From contig NW_023501047.1 in NCBI RefSeq assembly GCF_014066305.1, positions 1,116,001 through 1,180,000 on the forward strand: DNA of 64,000 nt, given 5' to 3'. The notes below the pieces were generated by a model. The model had not been told where the DNA came from. It was given only the letters and a program-made list of their open reading frames with translations, and did no database searches. Both the position numbers and the translations under genes were made by a program. The DNA is from Letharia columbiana. Taxonomy: Eukaryota > Ascomycota > Lecanoromycetes > Lecanorales > Parmeliaceae. This document shows, one piece after another, positions 20,225 to 31,752 of this stretch (within the stretch, counting starts at the first letter, position 1; every line of letters starts with the position of its first letter).

Positions 20225-22888
20225 ATGGAGGCAACTTTTGACTCTCCGCAAAGTGCACCAGCGGTGCCTACGATACCAGGGCATCAGGAAGTCGAACATG
20301 AAGCAACGGTCACGCGAGGGAAGAGCCAACCGGGTACCATTGGAGCTTGTGATGCCTGCCGGCTAAGGAAAGTGCGATGTCTTGCCAATGAGGATTCGAG
20401 GTCCTCGAAATGCCAACGATGTGCGAGAGCAAGCAGAGAATGTGTACGATCCCCACCAACCCAATACCGTACTGCTCATGTCGAAACGCGACAGCCTTGG
20501 GGAAGTGCAGAAGCTAATGACTTTATAGGTTTACACTACGCACAGCAAGACCCGCCGCCGAAAAAGAACGGATACAAGGGTAAAGGAGCTTGAACAACGG
20601 GTTGCGGAGATGAGCTTCCTTTTGGAGCACGGGAGGAGTAGCTCCACACCGTCAAGTTTCGAGAAAGAGGACGAGATCGTCGATACTCACGGGATGAATA
20701 GCGACATGGGAAGGGTCCGTTCATTCTCGAACAGCAGTCTCAGTCCAGGAGCAGCTACGAAAGACGATACGTGCGTGAGCCATGGCAAACAGCAAGGACT
20801 ACCGCAGAACCCCGCCTCGTCCCACCAGGTCTGGGAACAGAACACGGAAGTTCCCAAGTCAATATCGATTCTGCCGGACGTAATCGATCGTGGAATATTG
20901 AACATGGCCAAGGCTACGGAGTTATATCAAATATATCTCGATGTACTTCTGCCACAATATCCGGCAGTTCCACTAAGCTACAATGTGGCCGAGCTTAGAT
21001 CGAAAAAACCTATCCTCTTCTTGGCTGTCCTGGCGGCAGGTTCAGGATCATCAGATCCGTCCTTGAATCGCAGACTGAACCAGGAGATCCAAAGGGTATA
21101 TGCCACGAAAGTGTCAATCCAGGGTCTCAAGTCGCTCGAGCTGGTACAGTCTCTTTTGGTTTCGATTCTCTGGACTTACCCTCCAGACAAGTTTGAGGAC
21201 CTGAAGTTCCATCAACAGATACACATGGCAGCTACGATGGCATTGGATTTGGGGCTCGCTAACAAGCCAAAGGGGAACTCGATGGGGCAGCAACCCTCCA
21301 AAGTGCTCTCTGCCGGGGACAATCCCGATTTGGCGGAGGATCAAGGGTCCACGAGCCTGCCAACGAGATTTCCCGGCGGGCAGCCTTTCGATGTTTCTTA
21401 TGATACAGAGTCTGCAAACCATGTGATGTCCCCGAAGAAGCATTTGCCGGATAGTGGTTCCTTAGACTGCCGCCGAGCATTGTTGGCGTGTTACCTGTTC
21501 TGTGCTTCGGTATCTATGAGTCTGCGCCTTCCAAACTTCATGCGTTATTCTTCTTGGATGGCGGATTGCTCTGAAGTCCTGAGAACATCCCCAGACGCTG
21601 CGCCTACTGACAAGCGATTTGTGGCATGGGTCCAGCTACAACGTCTCGTTGAGGAGTGCGGAACAAATTTCGCATTAGACAGCCCTGATGATACGGTCAG
21701 CTTGGCAGATGAGCGCGCTCAGCTCATGCTTCAGAGCTATGAGAAGCAATTGGAAGCATGGAGGCAACATGCTGTTAGCAATGACAACATCATGAACCGT
21801 TAGTCGTCCACCACATTGGCTTCCAAGAATTGGTGCTAACGCTCGTTCAGCTTTCCTGGAGATCACCTACCACGCTAATAACATCTACCTGCATGAAATC
21901 GCCCTTCACCCTGATCACGACGCCGAAGACTTTAAACCACCATTTTCTGTAGCGGTGAATGATTCCATGCCACACACCCCAACAGGAACTCCGACTCCAC
22001 CGTATATCAATGCGATCATTCAATGTATCTCTTCATCAGATGCCTTGATAAAGACCTTTTTGAACATAAGGTACGTAACATTCGAAACACTTTGATCCTT
22101 GATTGTTACTATTTTCTGGGTCGTAAAACATATTTCGCGACCAAAGAAATTGTATCGCTACCCTGGAACTCCTAGTAAAACAGAAATTTTCTCGAAGGTT
22201 TACTGAGCTCGGTATCTTCTACAGCGTCCAACAGATCCGCGCAACCCCAACACTCGTCTACGTCCGCGTAGTCTACGCTGTCGTCATTCTTATCAAACTA
22301 TCCGTCAGTACAAGTACAACCGAGCTCGGAAAAGTGCTGAAATCCGAGGATATCAAGGTCTCACTCTACCTCGAGCAGCTTCTTATTCATCTTAGGGCGG
22401 TGGCCACCCTGGACGACCAAAATATACACACTCTTGGGGCCAAATTCCTCCAAATATTGACCAAAGTCAGGGTCTGGTTCCACCAACAAGGGAGGCCACA
22501 CAGACCAGCAAATGAGGAAATACGGTCGGCTGCAGGCTTTGAGCTTTCTAGACCAACGGAATTGACACGAGGAGACCCTTCACAATACACAGAAAAATTT
22601 AACTTTCGCAACGATTTTAGCAAGAATCCTACCATGGACACTACCGCGTGGCCCAATCAGTTCCAATCATCTAACGGCTACTCTGATGCGAATTATTCCT
22701 TGCAACCGTCTTGGAATGATATGGCCTTCGACTTCCCAATGGATCTCCACCCGAATCTGTTCACGCATCTGATACAGGCTGACCAGACCCAGAATTATCA
22801 AGACAGCGAAACCTCGAACGTGGAGGTGTTCAACGAAATGGATTATCTCAATAACATGCCTGACTTCGGTAGCTGGCCCATGCAATGA
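20225..22888 (+). CDS. Zn(II)2Cys6 transcription factor
   Basis: Exons 20225-20443, 20529-21798, 21851-22070 and 22225-22888 give 790 aa. The zinc cluster at residues 40-73 reads CDACRLRKVRC then CQRCARASREC. Splicing places VYTTHSKTRRRKRTDTRVKE directly after it, the usual linker and start of the dimerisation coiled coil (LEQRVAEMSFLL). The middle homology region is recognisable by YQIYLDVLLPQYPAVPL, ACYLFCASVSMSLR and VYVRVVYAVVILIKLSVS, followed by an acidic, Asn/Gln-rich C-terminus. This is the fungal_trans-type activator family. Targets are unknown and no neighbouring biosynthetic cluster suggests one. The third intron (22071-22224) is long, 154 nt. The gene starts about 175 bp from the RIP island. 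Confidence 0.92.
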
Positions 22889-25800
22889 TGTGCGAGATTT
22901 TCTTGGTAAAGGGCGGTATGACTATATCGACAAGCTGTTCTGGATTTGTCCTAGTTCCAGTTATTTTGAATAGTCAGTTGGGGACCTTGTAAATTTCTTC
23001 GGCTTGACTTTTGTTTAATAACCTTTATCATGTCCAGCTCAGCGGTCTTCACTACTTCACTGCGGCATGTTTTGTCGGGAAATCTGTCCGGTCTCTGGTG
23101 GCTTGGAACGCGTGCTCCATTCACCGGCGAGTTACCCCCCACGCATGTTCCAACCTTCTTCCCTTTCTTGAACCACAGCATCCTATTTGGACAATGAAAA
23201 TGCTATCGACCTTGACACATGATCTATTGGTGGATCCGCATGTACCTGGGTGCAACAAGGCTTTCTGTCTCCCTACCGAACAAGCCCCTATGTCATCGCA
23301 CTATCCACAGTACTGCTCTCTACTTTTCCCATCTGCCATCTAAATTTACCTCCTTACCTGTCTCATGTTGGCCTTGTTCATCAACCGGCGGTTGAAAACC
23401 CTGAATACTTTGACATCTCTCTCGTGACTAATTCAAACTTCTCTGGCAGTTTCACTCTACTCATCAGCTCATTATGCCAAACAAGAGGCCACTAATTTGT
23501 ATCTTCATTGTTAGTTGAGCTTGATGTTGAGGACAATTCCTCTGCAATTACGTTTTCATGGCGGAATCGAGCAGCACAACGCGCAGAGTGAGCGCCATGA
23601 GTTGCAGGATTTCTACGAAATATTAGGCAAGATTGAAGATTGGGGGAAGTGCTAACCACAGTCGTGAGATCCATTGCATCAACCGGGATCCTTTCTGGTG
23701 CCTCAGTCCTTTTCACATCTACGACAGATACCGCACCAGAAACATCCCATCCACAATTGTCATGTCGGTCAATCTCAAGATCAAACAGCTCTGCTATTAT
23801 GTCATTCTTGAAGGCCACTACCCTACATATACATATTTTCACCAACTCTGATGAAGCAGCGAATGGCTCTACCTTCCAAAGCTGACTTCCTGACTACGAG
23901 CTTTTTCACGCATGGGATGGGAAAGCTGGACGCCTCTAGTGACGAAGCTCAGCCGAGAGTACTTGAACTTGCCTGTACAAAATACTTAGCCCCTCACTTC
24001 CCCAAGAGTTGATTCCGTCTTCTGTGCATGTCTTCGTCCAGAATTATAATTTTGCATCCTTACAAGCTCTTTCAACCCCAAGCATTAGTAACAAGATGCT
24101 ACTGCCTGTTGGTGCTATAAGACTGCGAGTACGGCGTACGTACAAACCTCTACTGAAGGGAATTCCCACACCTCACCTGTCAATGTCAAGTCAACCTTCC
24201 CCCCGCACGTTTGTACCCCCTGGCCCCCACGGCCTTTGTGAATGCTAACAATCATACAGTGATGCTGGTGGCACTGGCGAAGACGACGGAAGGATCCACA
24301 GCATGATCAACCCCTCATAGCCCAGCATCAAGCCGCATTTAAACTCATCAAGGGAGCCACGAGCTTACACCTTTCCTCGACAAGGAAGAGTAACAGGTTA
24401 AGGAAGGGAAAGGACATCCGCTTTAGCTTTCCGGTCAACGATAAGGCCTTGCTAGATGGTATCTTAAGGATAGTAACGAGCCTGAAGTTCGGCACGCTTC
24501 CCAGTACTTGCTACTTTATATTTTCACACGCGGATGACGGAAGACCCACTGAGGATCTCAATGCTTGGACGAAAGGCATTGAAGAAGGATCTAAACTTGC
24601 CGAGGATGATGAACTAGCCGACCCACAGAAGTCGAACACTTCTATCGAGGAAGATGCCGCTGTCGCTTACGACCAGCCCTTTCTCCTTTCCTGCCGTAAA
24701 GATACCGCTGTGTTCTCGCCCTTCTTCCCTGTTCCTGCTTTCACTCGTAAATATTCTAAAACTGCCGCCCTCCATTTCCTACTTCGTCCGTCTCACCCCA
24801 TCTTTCTTTACCTACATAGGGACTAAGCCAAGGCCGTCTAGAGCTCCTCTCGTTCTCTCGTCGCGTTCAACTCCGACTGCCACGATCCGCTATACGCCAG
24901 ATCAATGTGACTACATCGAGACCATCTCAGCAAATGGCAAATCCTCTCAGATACGTTGCTCCATCCACTATCATCGCTTTCGTCCCCACGACATCTTGTG
25001 GGCCATTACCGAACGTTTCATGAAATGCTCGATGAACTCAAATCTGTGGTCGAAGTGCCATTCTGCAGATTCGCGGTGGAGCATTACGAAAGTCATTACA
25101 AATACGTGTCATGCAATTGTCTGTCACCTCAAAGATTATCTTGCTCGCGGCCATTATCTACCGACGCAAGGGCGTTTAATGGTAAATCTGGCAAAGGTTG
25201 TTCGGCTTTTAGCGGTGCAAGTGGTATGGGAAGAACATGGAATTCACCATGCGTCTTTGCATCTCCAAAGCTTCCATCCTAACAGAGGTTGTGTTCATAA
25301 ATTCTTCTTACAAACTTCCATACCTCCATCAGCATTTCGCAAACAATGTCAGCATTCTCCCAGCACAATCTCAGCGGCATAGAGATGAGTCGCACTTCGC
25401 AAAGACTGTAAGTTTTCTTTCTTTCAGCAACCCTGAGAGGATCATCAACAGAATACCTTGGTAGTGTTAGACGAAAGTCTGTTAGCACTGACCGCAATGG
25501 TGACAATTTACTTGTGACTCCACCCGCCTACAAATCATGGTGTTCCCGAACATCTATTGATGAGCTCTGCTATTGATCATGCTGCCCTCATGGAATTCTC
25601 TAATACACAATCGTCTTTATGATCTTTTGGTTATTTCACAAGATATAAAGTTGTTCGAACGTCACATTGACGTATAAGTTTTCAATTGCAATCTCAACAT
25701 CTACAACATCTACAACATAAACGGCTGCTAGCAATAGCTGATCCACAGTTCCTGCAAAATTTGATTGCTGTACCCTTCCCTGAAGAAAGACCACCTCAGT

Positions 25801-26979
25801 CTAGCACACCTCATCTTCTCCAACATGGCATTTCACGAATCTCGCTAGTTGTGGGTCAGACAATGTCGTCAATGGACGCGATTCGAGAACGGAGCAGGGC
25901 CTTTACTTCACATCATCTCACCTTATTACAATTGGAGGTCAGCAATGACAATGAGAGGCACTTCGTTTTGTTTTGGAGTGGCTCTTATGTCAGATACTGC
26001 AGACTACTTTCGTCATAGACACCGCAGACCCTTAAGATGTCACAAAACAATGGCGCAACAAGTTATGGCTAAGGGGCTTCGGTCTCGAATCCTCGCCAAC
26101 CTTGCTCCTCGGGATGTCAATAATGTTCGACTTGCGAGCGGAAACGCTTCAAGCAATTGAGTGACGGTTTCCACTTGTGACACTTGCGTTTTTTCCCTCA
26201 CACAGAGACTGCCTGCAGACTCTAAGTTTCTTCAGTCTGTCCAAACAAGCCTCGAATGAACCGCTGGATCGAACGGCATTGCAGTGGTAAGCAGGCACAA
26301 AGCAAAATCGGAACCGCCACCACCGCCAATTACAGGATCGAGCGACAAATAGACCGGCGCCTGAGCGAACACGAAGTACTCAGACCGGTGTGCTACCCAG
26401 AGGTATTCAACAGATACTCGACGAATTAAATTTTCCAACGGGTGAGCTGGTACCCCTGATGGTCGCAGAAGATATCACGCACAGCAATCAGCGCAACACC
26501 TCGAATCCAATCCTCGACATGAGCATTGGGCCGATTGTCGCGTTTGTTGTTACTTTCTTGTGGACGGTATTTTGGGCCTGGTGGAACTATGCACAGGAAG
26601 GTGATGTATAGGAGTATGTGGGCTCGACTAGTACGATGTCTAGCAGCATTGCCTAGGAAGAATGACGGACCTGTCCCGTGCATTTGAGACCGCAACAGAA
26701 AGACTTACAGAGATCGATGAGGCGTGGAAAAGCCTAGTAGATTCTCCCAACGATCATTGATGATATTTCTATTCATTTTTCTTTACAGTGGCTTTCATTT
26801 GAAGGGTATCATTCAGAGCAACTCAAATTCGCGTTGAGTACCCTGAGCAGCAGGACGGCTCAATTCATAGGATGCAAACGAAGGGATCAATTCGAGCTTC
26901 ACAGAATAATAACCACGGTAGAACAGCCTCACTCCACGACCCTTGCTGTCTACTCACCTGTAGCAGTCAAACATTCACG
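22889..26979. other. Gene-poor interval
   Basis: No gene I can defend. Several open frames of 70-240 codons exist (for example 24654-25382 plus and 23492-23845 minus), but they lack domains and supported introns. At about 26051-26160 a short frame reads RSRILANLAPRDVNNVRLAS, reminiscent of an F-box helix and possibly a gene relic. A single hydrophobic segment (IVAFVVTFLWTVFWAWWNYA) occurs near 26525-26590. Confidence 0.35.
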
Positions 26980-27313
26980 ATGGACCACACACCTCGAGGG
27001 AGTCGCGTTCGCTATGAAGGCGATTCTCCCTTACCCCAGGTCAGCCAGCACACCACAAGCTGACGGCCTTGTCCCCTAACGTACCCTTCTTCAGTCGATC
27101 CCCCTCCTGCACGAGTCCTTGGACGAGCAACCGGATTTACTCTCACACGACAGCATCGTCCGCAGGCTTGAGATACCTCAGATATTTGATATCCCAGAGC
27201 GAGCTAGCAGCAAAAGAGCCTTTGCAGAAATTGGAGCGGACAAGGATAAGAGAAAGCTTCTTGATGTCGACATTGAAAGGGTGGGAAAGAAGATGAAAAG
27301 GCTTCGAATATGA
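26980..27313 (+). CDS. Small basic protein, uncharacterised
   Basis: Exons 26980-27039 and 27095-27313 (55-nt intron with CTGAC branch site) give 92 aa. The first exon reads MDHTPRGSRVRYEGDSPLPQ. The second is charged and helical (DEQPDLLSHDSIVRRLEIPQ) and ends with a lysine/arginine cluster, VDIERVGKKMKRLRI, that could be a nuclear localisation signal or nucleic-acid contact. An upstream in-frame ATG at 26872 would lengthen the protein to 128 aa. I do not recognise a family. Support for a real gene comes from clean splice sites and charged, non-repetitive composition in an otherwise gene-poor stretch. An alternative is a conserved short ORF in a non-coding RNA. Confidence 0.5.
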
Positions 27314-28537
27314 ACAAGCGGGTCCCCGGGGTCAGGTTACTTACCGCGCGGGCGTTGAGTGTGCCGCCACCACACCGCGTAGTGTCGCTTCCGGTGAGTT
27401 TCGATTTTCTCCCAAGCAGGTTCGAAGAATCCGAACTGACTTTTCGAAAAGTTCGACACTCTGGTCCGGACAAATCTACAAGTGTCTCCCGTGCAAGCTT
27501 GGATATTTTCCGAACGTTTGGGAAAGCCGACGCCTGACGAGCCGCCCATGGCTGGTGATAGGGCACCACGATGAAAGATCTGCTCCCTTGCGGCTGCCGC
27601 TTCAATGTTTGTTTATTCCGAAGTGTTAATTGGATCCCGGCTCATTTGAACTTTTCGAAGAACGCTGTGGTGGGACTCTGGCGCAAGGAATATGGCATGG
27701 TAGATGACGTTCGTATACATGTTTGATACCCATTTTTGCCCCTTCTGTCAGTGCGTATCAGCACAGTTGTTGATAACTTTTTTAAACAAGGAAGGCCTAC
27801 CGAAAAGCCCGCGCGACCAACCACCGTTGGCGTCACGTTGGTAAAGAGAATGGCCGATGCCAAACTCGTCCTGACTTGCTCCTTACAATTTCGCACGGGG
27901 GATGCTACGAAGGACCTCCTTGATGACCAGCATCTTCCCTTCATCGCTTAGAAACTCGTCACCCACATTCTCCGTCGCGCTAGTGGGTACAAAGCCTCAC
28001 TTCCAGTCTGACTTTTGTTCTTCTTAGCAACAACACCAACATCAACACCATCACAAGTAAGTGCCAAGTCTTTCTTCATGTCTGCTACCTTGCCTTCGTC
28101 CGTCCTTATCGCAGTATCGCGATAGCGAGCTGCGCATCATCGCAACAGCATGGCACATACATCGGTTGAGGTGATAGTCGAGTGAGGTTGAAGTCGCTCA
28201 GATCAACTTCACACACAACAAGCACCTTAAAGGATACTTTACGATGCTTTTTAGACAGCATAAGAAGCATACTGACATGTTGACAGTGGCACCCAACCTT
28301 CGTTCGCGTGGCCCTGCGGGCCACCAAGTACTTGTGGCTGTCGTTGTTCCTGTTGCCTCCGCTGCTGCTGGTAGGTACTTTGAAGACGTGCTTGGCTAAG
28401 AAGGCTTGATAGCTCCTTCCGCCGCTATTCCCGTCCCCTCTCGTGAGTGGAAGAGATGCCTGATGACTGAGAGGTTGTGTTGACATGTGCTAAGGCCCCT
28501 CTTGCTTGCGTTGTGTGCGTGCGCTCGCACGTGATCC
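27314..28537. other. Intergenic
   Basis: No supported gene. A minus-strand frame of 126 codons (28106-28486; MSTQPLSHQASLPLTRGDGN) has a protein-like start but no recognisable domain. Frames at 27310-27951 are without support. Confidence 0.35.
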
Positions 28538-28650
28538 TCACCTAAATTCTCGTCACCTAAATTTTGGTCACCTATATTCTCGCCATCTGTGTTCTGGTAA
28601 TATTTATTCTCATCATCTCACCTGCATCCTGGTCATCTACATTATTCTCC
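28538..28650 (+). repeat. 15-nt minisatellite
   Basis: Direct array with unit TCACCTAAATTCTCG: copies at 28538, 28553 and 28568 are near-perfect, those at 28583 and 28598 are degenerate, followed by longer variants to about 28650. Units alternate between ...TCTCG and ...TCTGG endings. It lies just before the start of a broken coding-like locus. Confidence 0.8.
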
Positions 28651-28664
28651 TCGCCTTAAAACTT

Positions 28665-30671
28665 CATGGACAAGATATCTAGGTCCTCAAAGGTCCCATC
28701 AGAGACCGCGGCCTCTATTTCGTATACTTCTACTCCTAACTCCACCTATGCCATCAAATTATTCGGTGCTGCGTATTAGTATGGTGAGCTTTTACAAGAC
28801 CATCCCAAATCTGCTTTGCTGTTCGTCGGTCTACTATCGGAGACGGAGCCAGATAGGAGAAAAATCTCATTTTAAAAGCAAAAATGCCGATGCAAGACAA
28901 ACTCGCAGGGGGGCGGAGACTCCGTCAGATATTTTTGAGCCTGTAACGCAGGCCAAGTTCTACGTCCTGGTCGATGGTAGAGAAGATAGTCTCTTTGGGA
29001 CGCGAAACATCAGTAATAAACATAACTTTTACTTCTCTGAGTTCACATGGGTGGTAGAGACTGTAGTTTCATGATTCACGAAGTGAAACTTAAGTATCAG
29101 GCACGCTGCAGGGCCAAAGACGTCCTCGACTTCCGTACCATCAAAGCCACCTCTGCGACTCGCCACAGGTCCAATTGGTGGAGGTTCTTTATCGATGTGA
29201 TTCACAATGAGCCTTGCGAAGGAGATACAAATTCTATGCCTCGGCCTACGCCATCACGAACCCAGACGTCGGCAGCGGTCATTATGTCTTACGGCACGAT
29301 CTTAGGCACATGTTTTGGTTGTAAAGTTGATTGATTCTTCTAAGGAAATCTACGGCTAAAAGGTATCGTGTGCCAAGCATTTCCTTGGCCATTCCCTTGA
29401 CACCTCAGGCAAGGGCCGTAACGAGGAAAGCCATCACCTCAGATAACATCTTCCCCCCTCGGTCAAAGGAAGACGTCACCCGCTATCCTTTTGCCTCTCC
29501 GGTTGTTTGCGCCTCCCACTACGATAACCATCCTCAATTTGACGCTTTCCGACCAACCCAAGCTGAGACCCGTGGGGAGGCGTTGAAGCAACTAGAAACC
29601 ATAGAAGCTTTCCACGTCCATTATCTACGGGATCGCAAAGGTAACGTTGGCCTGTGGGACGGATGCAAGGATTTTTCATTCCCGGACCCGAACAACTACC
29701 TAGAGCTCCGGCATAAAGCACCGCCTGCCGTTGTCTTTAGGACAGACCAGGACTCAAGCTACTCCAGGGAAGCGATCGAAGCCATTCCGGGAACCGCTTT
29801 TGGCCATATCGATCTTCAGAGTTTCCATTTACGAAAACGCGGACGGAGCACTCTGGCACTTCCATCACGGTCCAGGGGAACTACCGGATATCGACTGGAG
29901 TGAGGAGCAAAGTGACTTCAAGTTCGAATATTCTCAAACCCCTGTTCCGCCAGAATCAATTTTACAACCAAAACATGTGCCTAAGATCGTGCCGTATCAT
30001 TATGTCTCATTCTTCAAATGGTTTCGGGCCACCCGATGTGTCATTGGATCCTCAGAGATTTATCCCTTGGTTTCGTGATCTTACACGTTTCGTCTCCGCA
30101 TGTTGCAATTTCCCTTCTTCTTTCAAGTAGAGTAGAGTTCCGCTCGTCATTTTTCATACTGTCATCAACACGGCAATGCAAGCAAGGAATAACCTTGCTG
30201 CGCAATGCCATGGAAGAACGCGTTCAAAACCTCAAACAGCTTCGGAAGAACCAGACCAGCAACCGCACATGCCTCCTCGCGTCAGACACAGCCGTTGTTC
30301 CTTCGAACGCTCCAGAAGAAATTTCCACGCAATACATCGGGCCCCAGGAGCAACCCAGCTTCTACTCCAAACCATCCGAGGTTCTCCGATGTACTTGAAA
30401 CAGATTCAAATCATCTGAGCTCTCTTACCCAGATGCAAGCGATGACGAAAACCTATCCGACTCCGCGAGTCGTGACGGGAACGGAATTTCCCTGGAGTTG
30501 GGCTCTGAGAACGACGAAGCCTTCGATGAGGATGACGCTCGAGGTACTCGAGATTTCCGGGGCTGTGAGAGCCAGTCTCCAAATGGATTCGAGCGCAGCA
30601 CCTCTGACTTTTTGCTGACTACTGCGCGCGAAAGGCTCTCCTGCAGAGAAATCCGTCCGCACAACTGGGTA
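28665..30671 (+). pseudogene. Unrecognised coding-like locus broken by frame changes
   Basis: Protein-like stretches follow one another on the plus strand in shifting frames: MDKISRSSKVPSETAASISY (28665), AKFYVLVDGREDSLFGTRN (about 28950), YASAYAITNPDVGSGHYVLR (about 29230), EALKQLETIEAFHVHYLRDR (about 29580), SIYENADGALWHFHHGPGEL (about 29830), then an acidic Ser/Asp/Glu-rich tail SSELSYPDASDDENLSDSAS (30413-30671). The change near 29820 has no GT..AG pair that would explain it, so a frameshift is more likely than an intron. I recognise no family. It may be a decayed lineage-specific gene, or two genes. Confidence 0.4.
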
Positions 30672-31752
30672 TGAGTTAGCCACAACGGATCGTGCGCCAA
30701 CCTATGCCACCACACCGTCAATGGACTCGCAGTATCGGGAAGGAAGATTCAGATGCAGCTTACTGGGCTCATTGCAGTGGTCGACAAGGCATCTTCTCAT
30801 CTGGGGGTACGTAAATCCTTTCTCTAGCCCACTGTGCCTGAAGAGAAACCGAATTCACACCGTATCTCTCACCCTGGCTGTGACTTCCACATACTCGTCA
30901 ATCCATCCCATACGTGCCTTTTCACTCACAGCTAGCTCTCCGGTGTCGAGTCGAAGCCGCATAAGCTCCACTGCTAAGATCTTACAACAAAAGCGATTCA
31001 TGTGTGCAGTATTGTCTAGCGACAAGGCCGTCTCATGCTCCCGTGACCGGAGGTGGATGAATTCATCGGCCTCTTGACTTCCAGATGGTGAAGCTGCTGA
31101 GGCAATGGAGTGGTAACACGGTTGGCGGACTGAATTAGGGATGCCTACCGGATGCTGATACTAAAGGGAAGGAGGCAGGGGAGTGGGGGAGGTAGTGGGG
31201 CAATGCGGAGACTAGGATAGACCGTCTTTCTTCTGTCTTCTTCCAAATTGAGTTCTCTTGACGAGATTGTGCTCGCTGGTTTTATCCACTCAGGAAGGAT
31301 ACGCCCAACACGCAGTTTCGCTTCTCAGGCTAGAGCCCTGGGGCGAATGGGCGAAGGAATAGGTCGTCAGGAGAACATGCCGCTTTTGTGGAACAGGGAG
31401 CTTGGATTGAGGGTAGGAAGTCTCGGGCCGCGTTCCTGCGAGCATGGTTTGGCTGGGCTGGATATACTGCTTTGCTCAAAGGTTTTATCGATGAGAAGAA
31501 TGCTACATTTCCTTGTACCAACGGTGACTGTCCCTGAGTATGCAACTTTACTTGACCCATATCCAGAAGCAATAGTGAATTTTCACATCGGCACTTTGGT
31601 ATCCACCTGGGAAAGCGACGATAATATCAAAAATTGAGGCCATAATGATCATTGTAGAGCCAGAATACCAATCAATGTACTAGTACCGGGAGCGAACTCG
31701 CCGTCTACTGCTCTAATTTTCTCCCTCCGCCTCCGGTACCACAAGAGCATAG
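30672..31752. other. Intergenic
   Basis: Open frames on both strands (30721-31077, 31248-31637) lack domains. 3' flank of the F-box gene. No supported feature. Confidence 0.4.

Noticed and set aside
28538..28650. CRISPR-like array
   Set aside because: Units are directly abutting 15-mers without spacers, in a eukaryotic context; a minisatellite.
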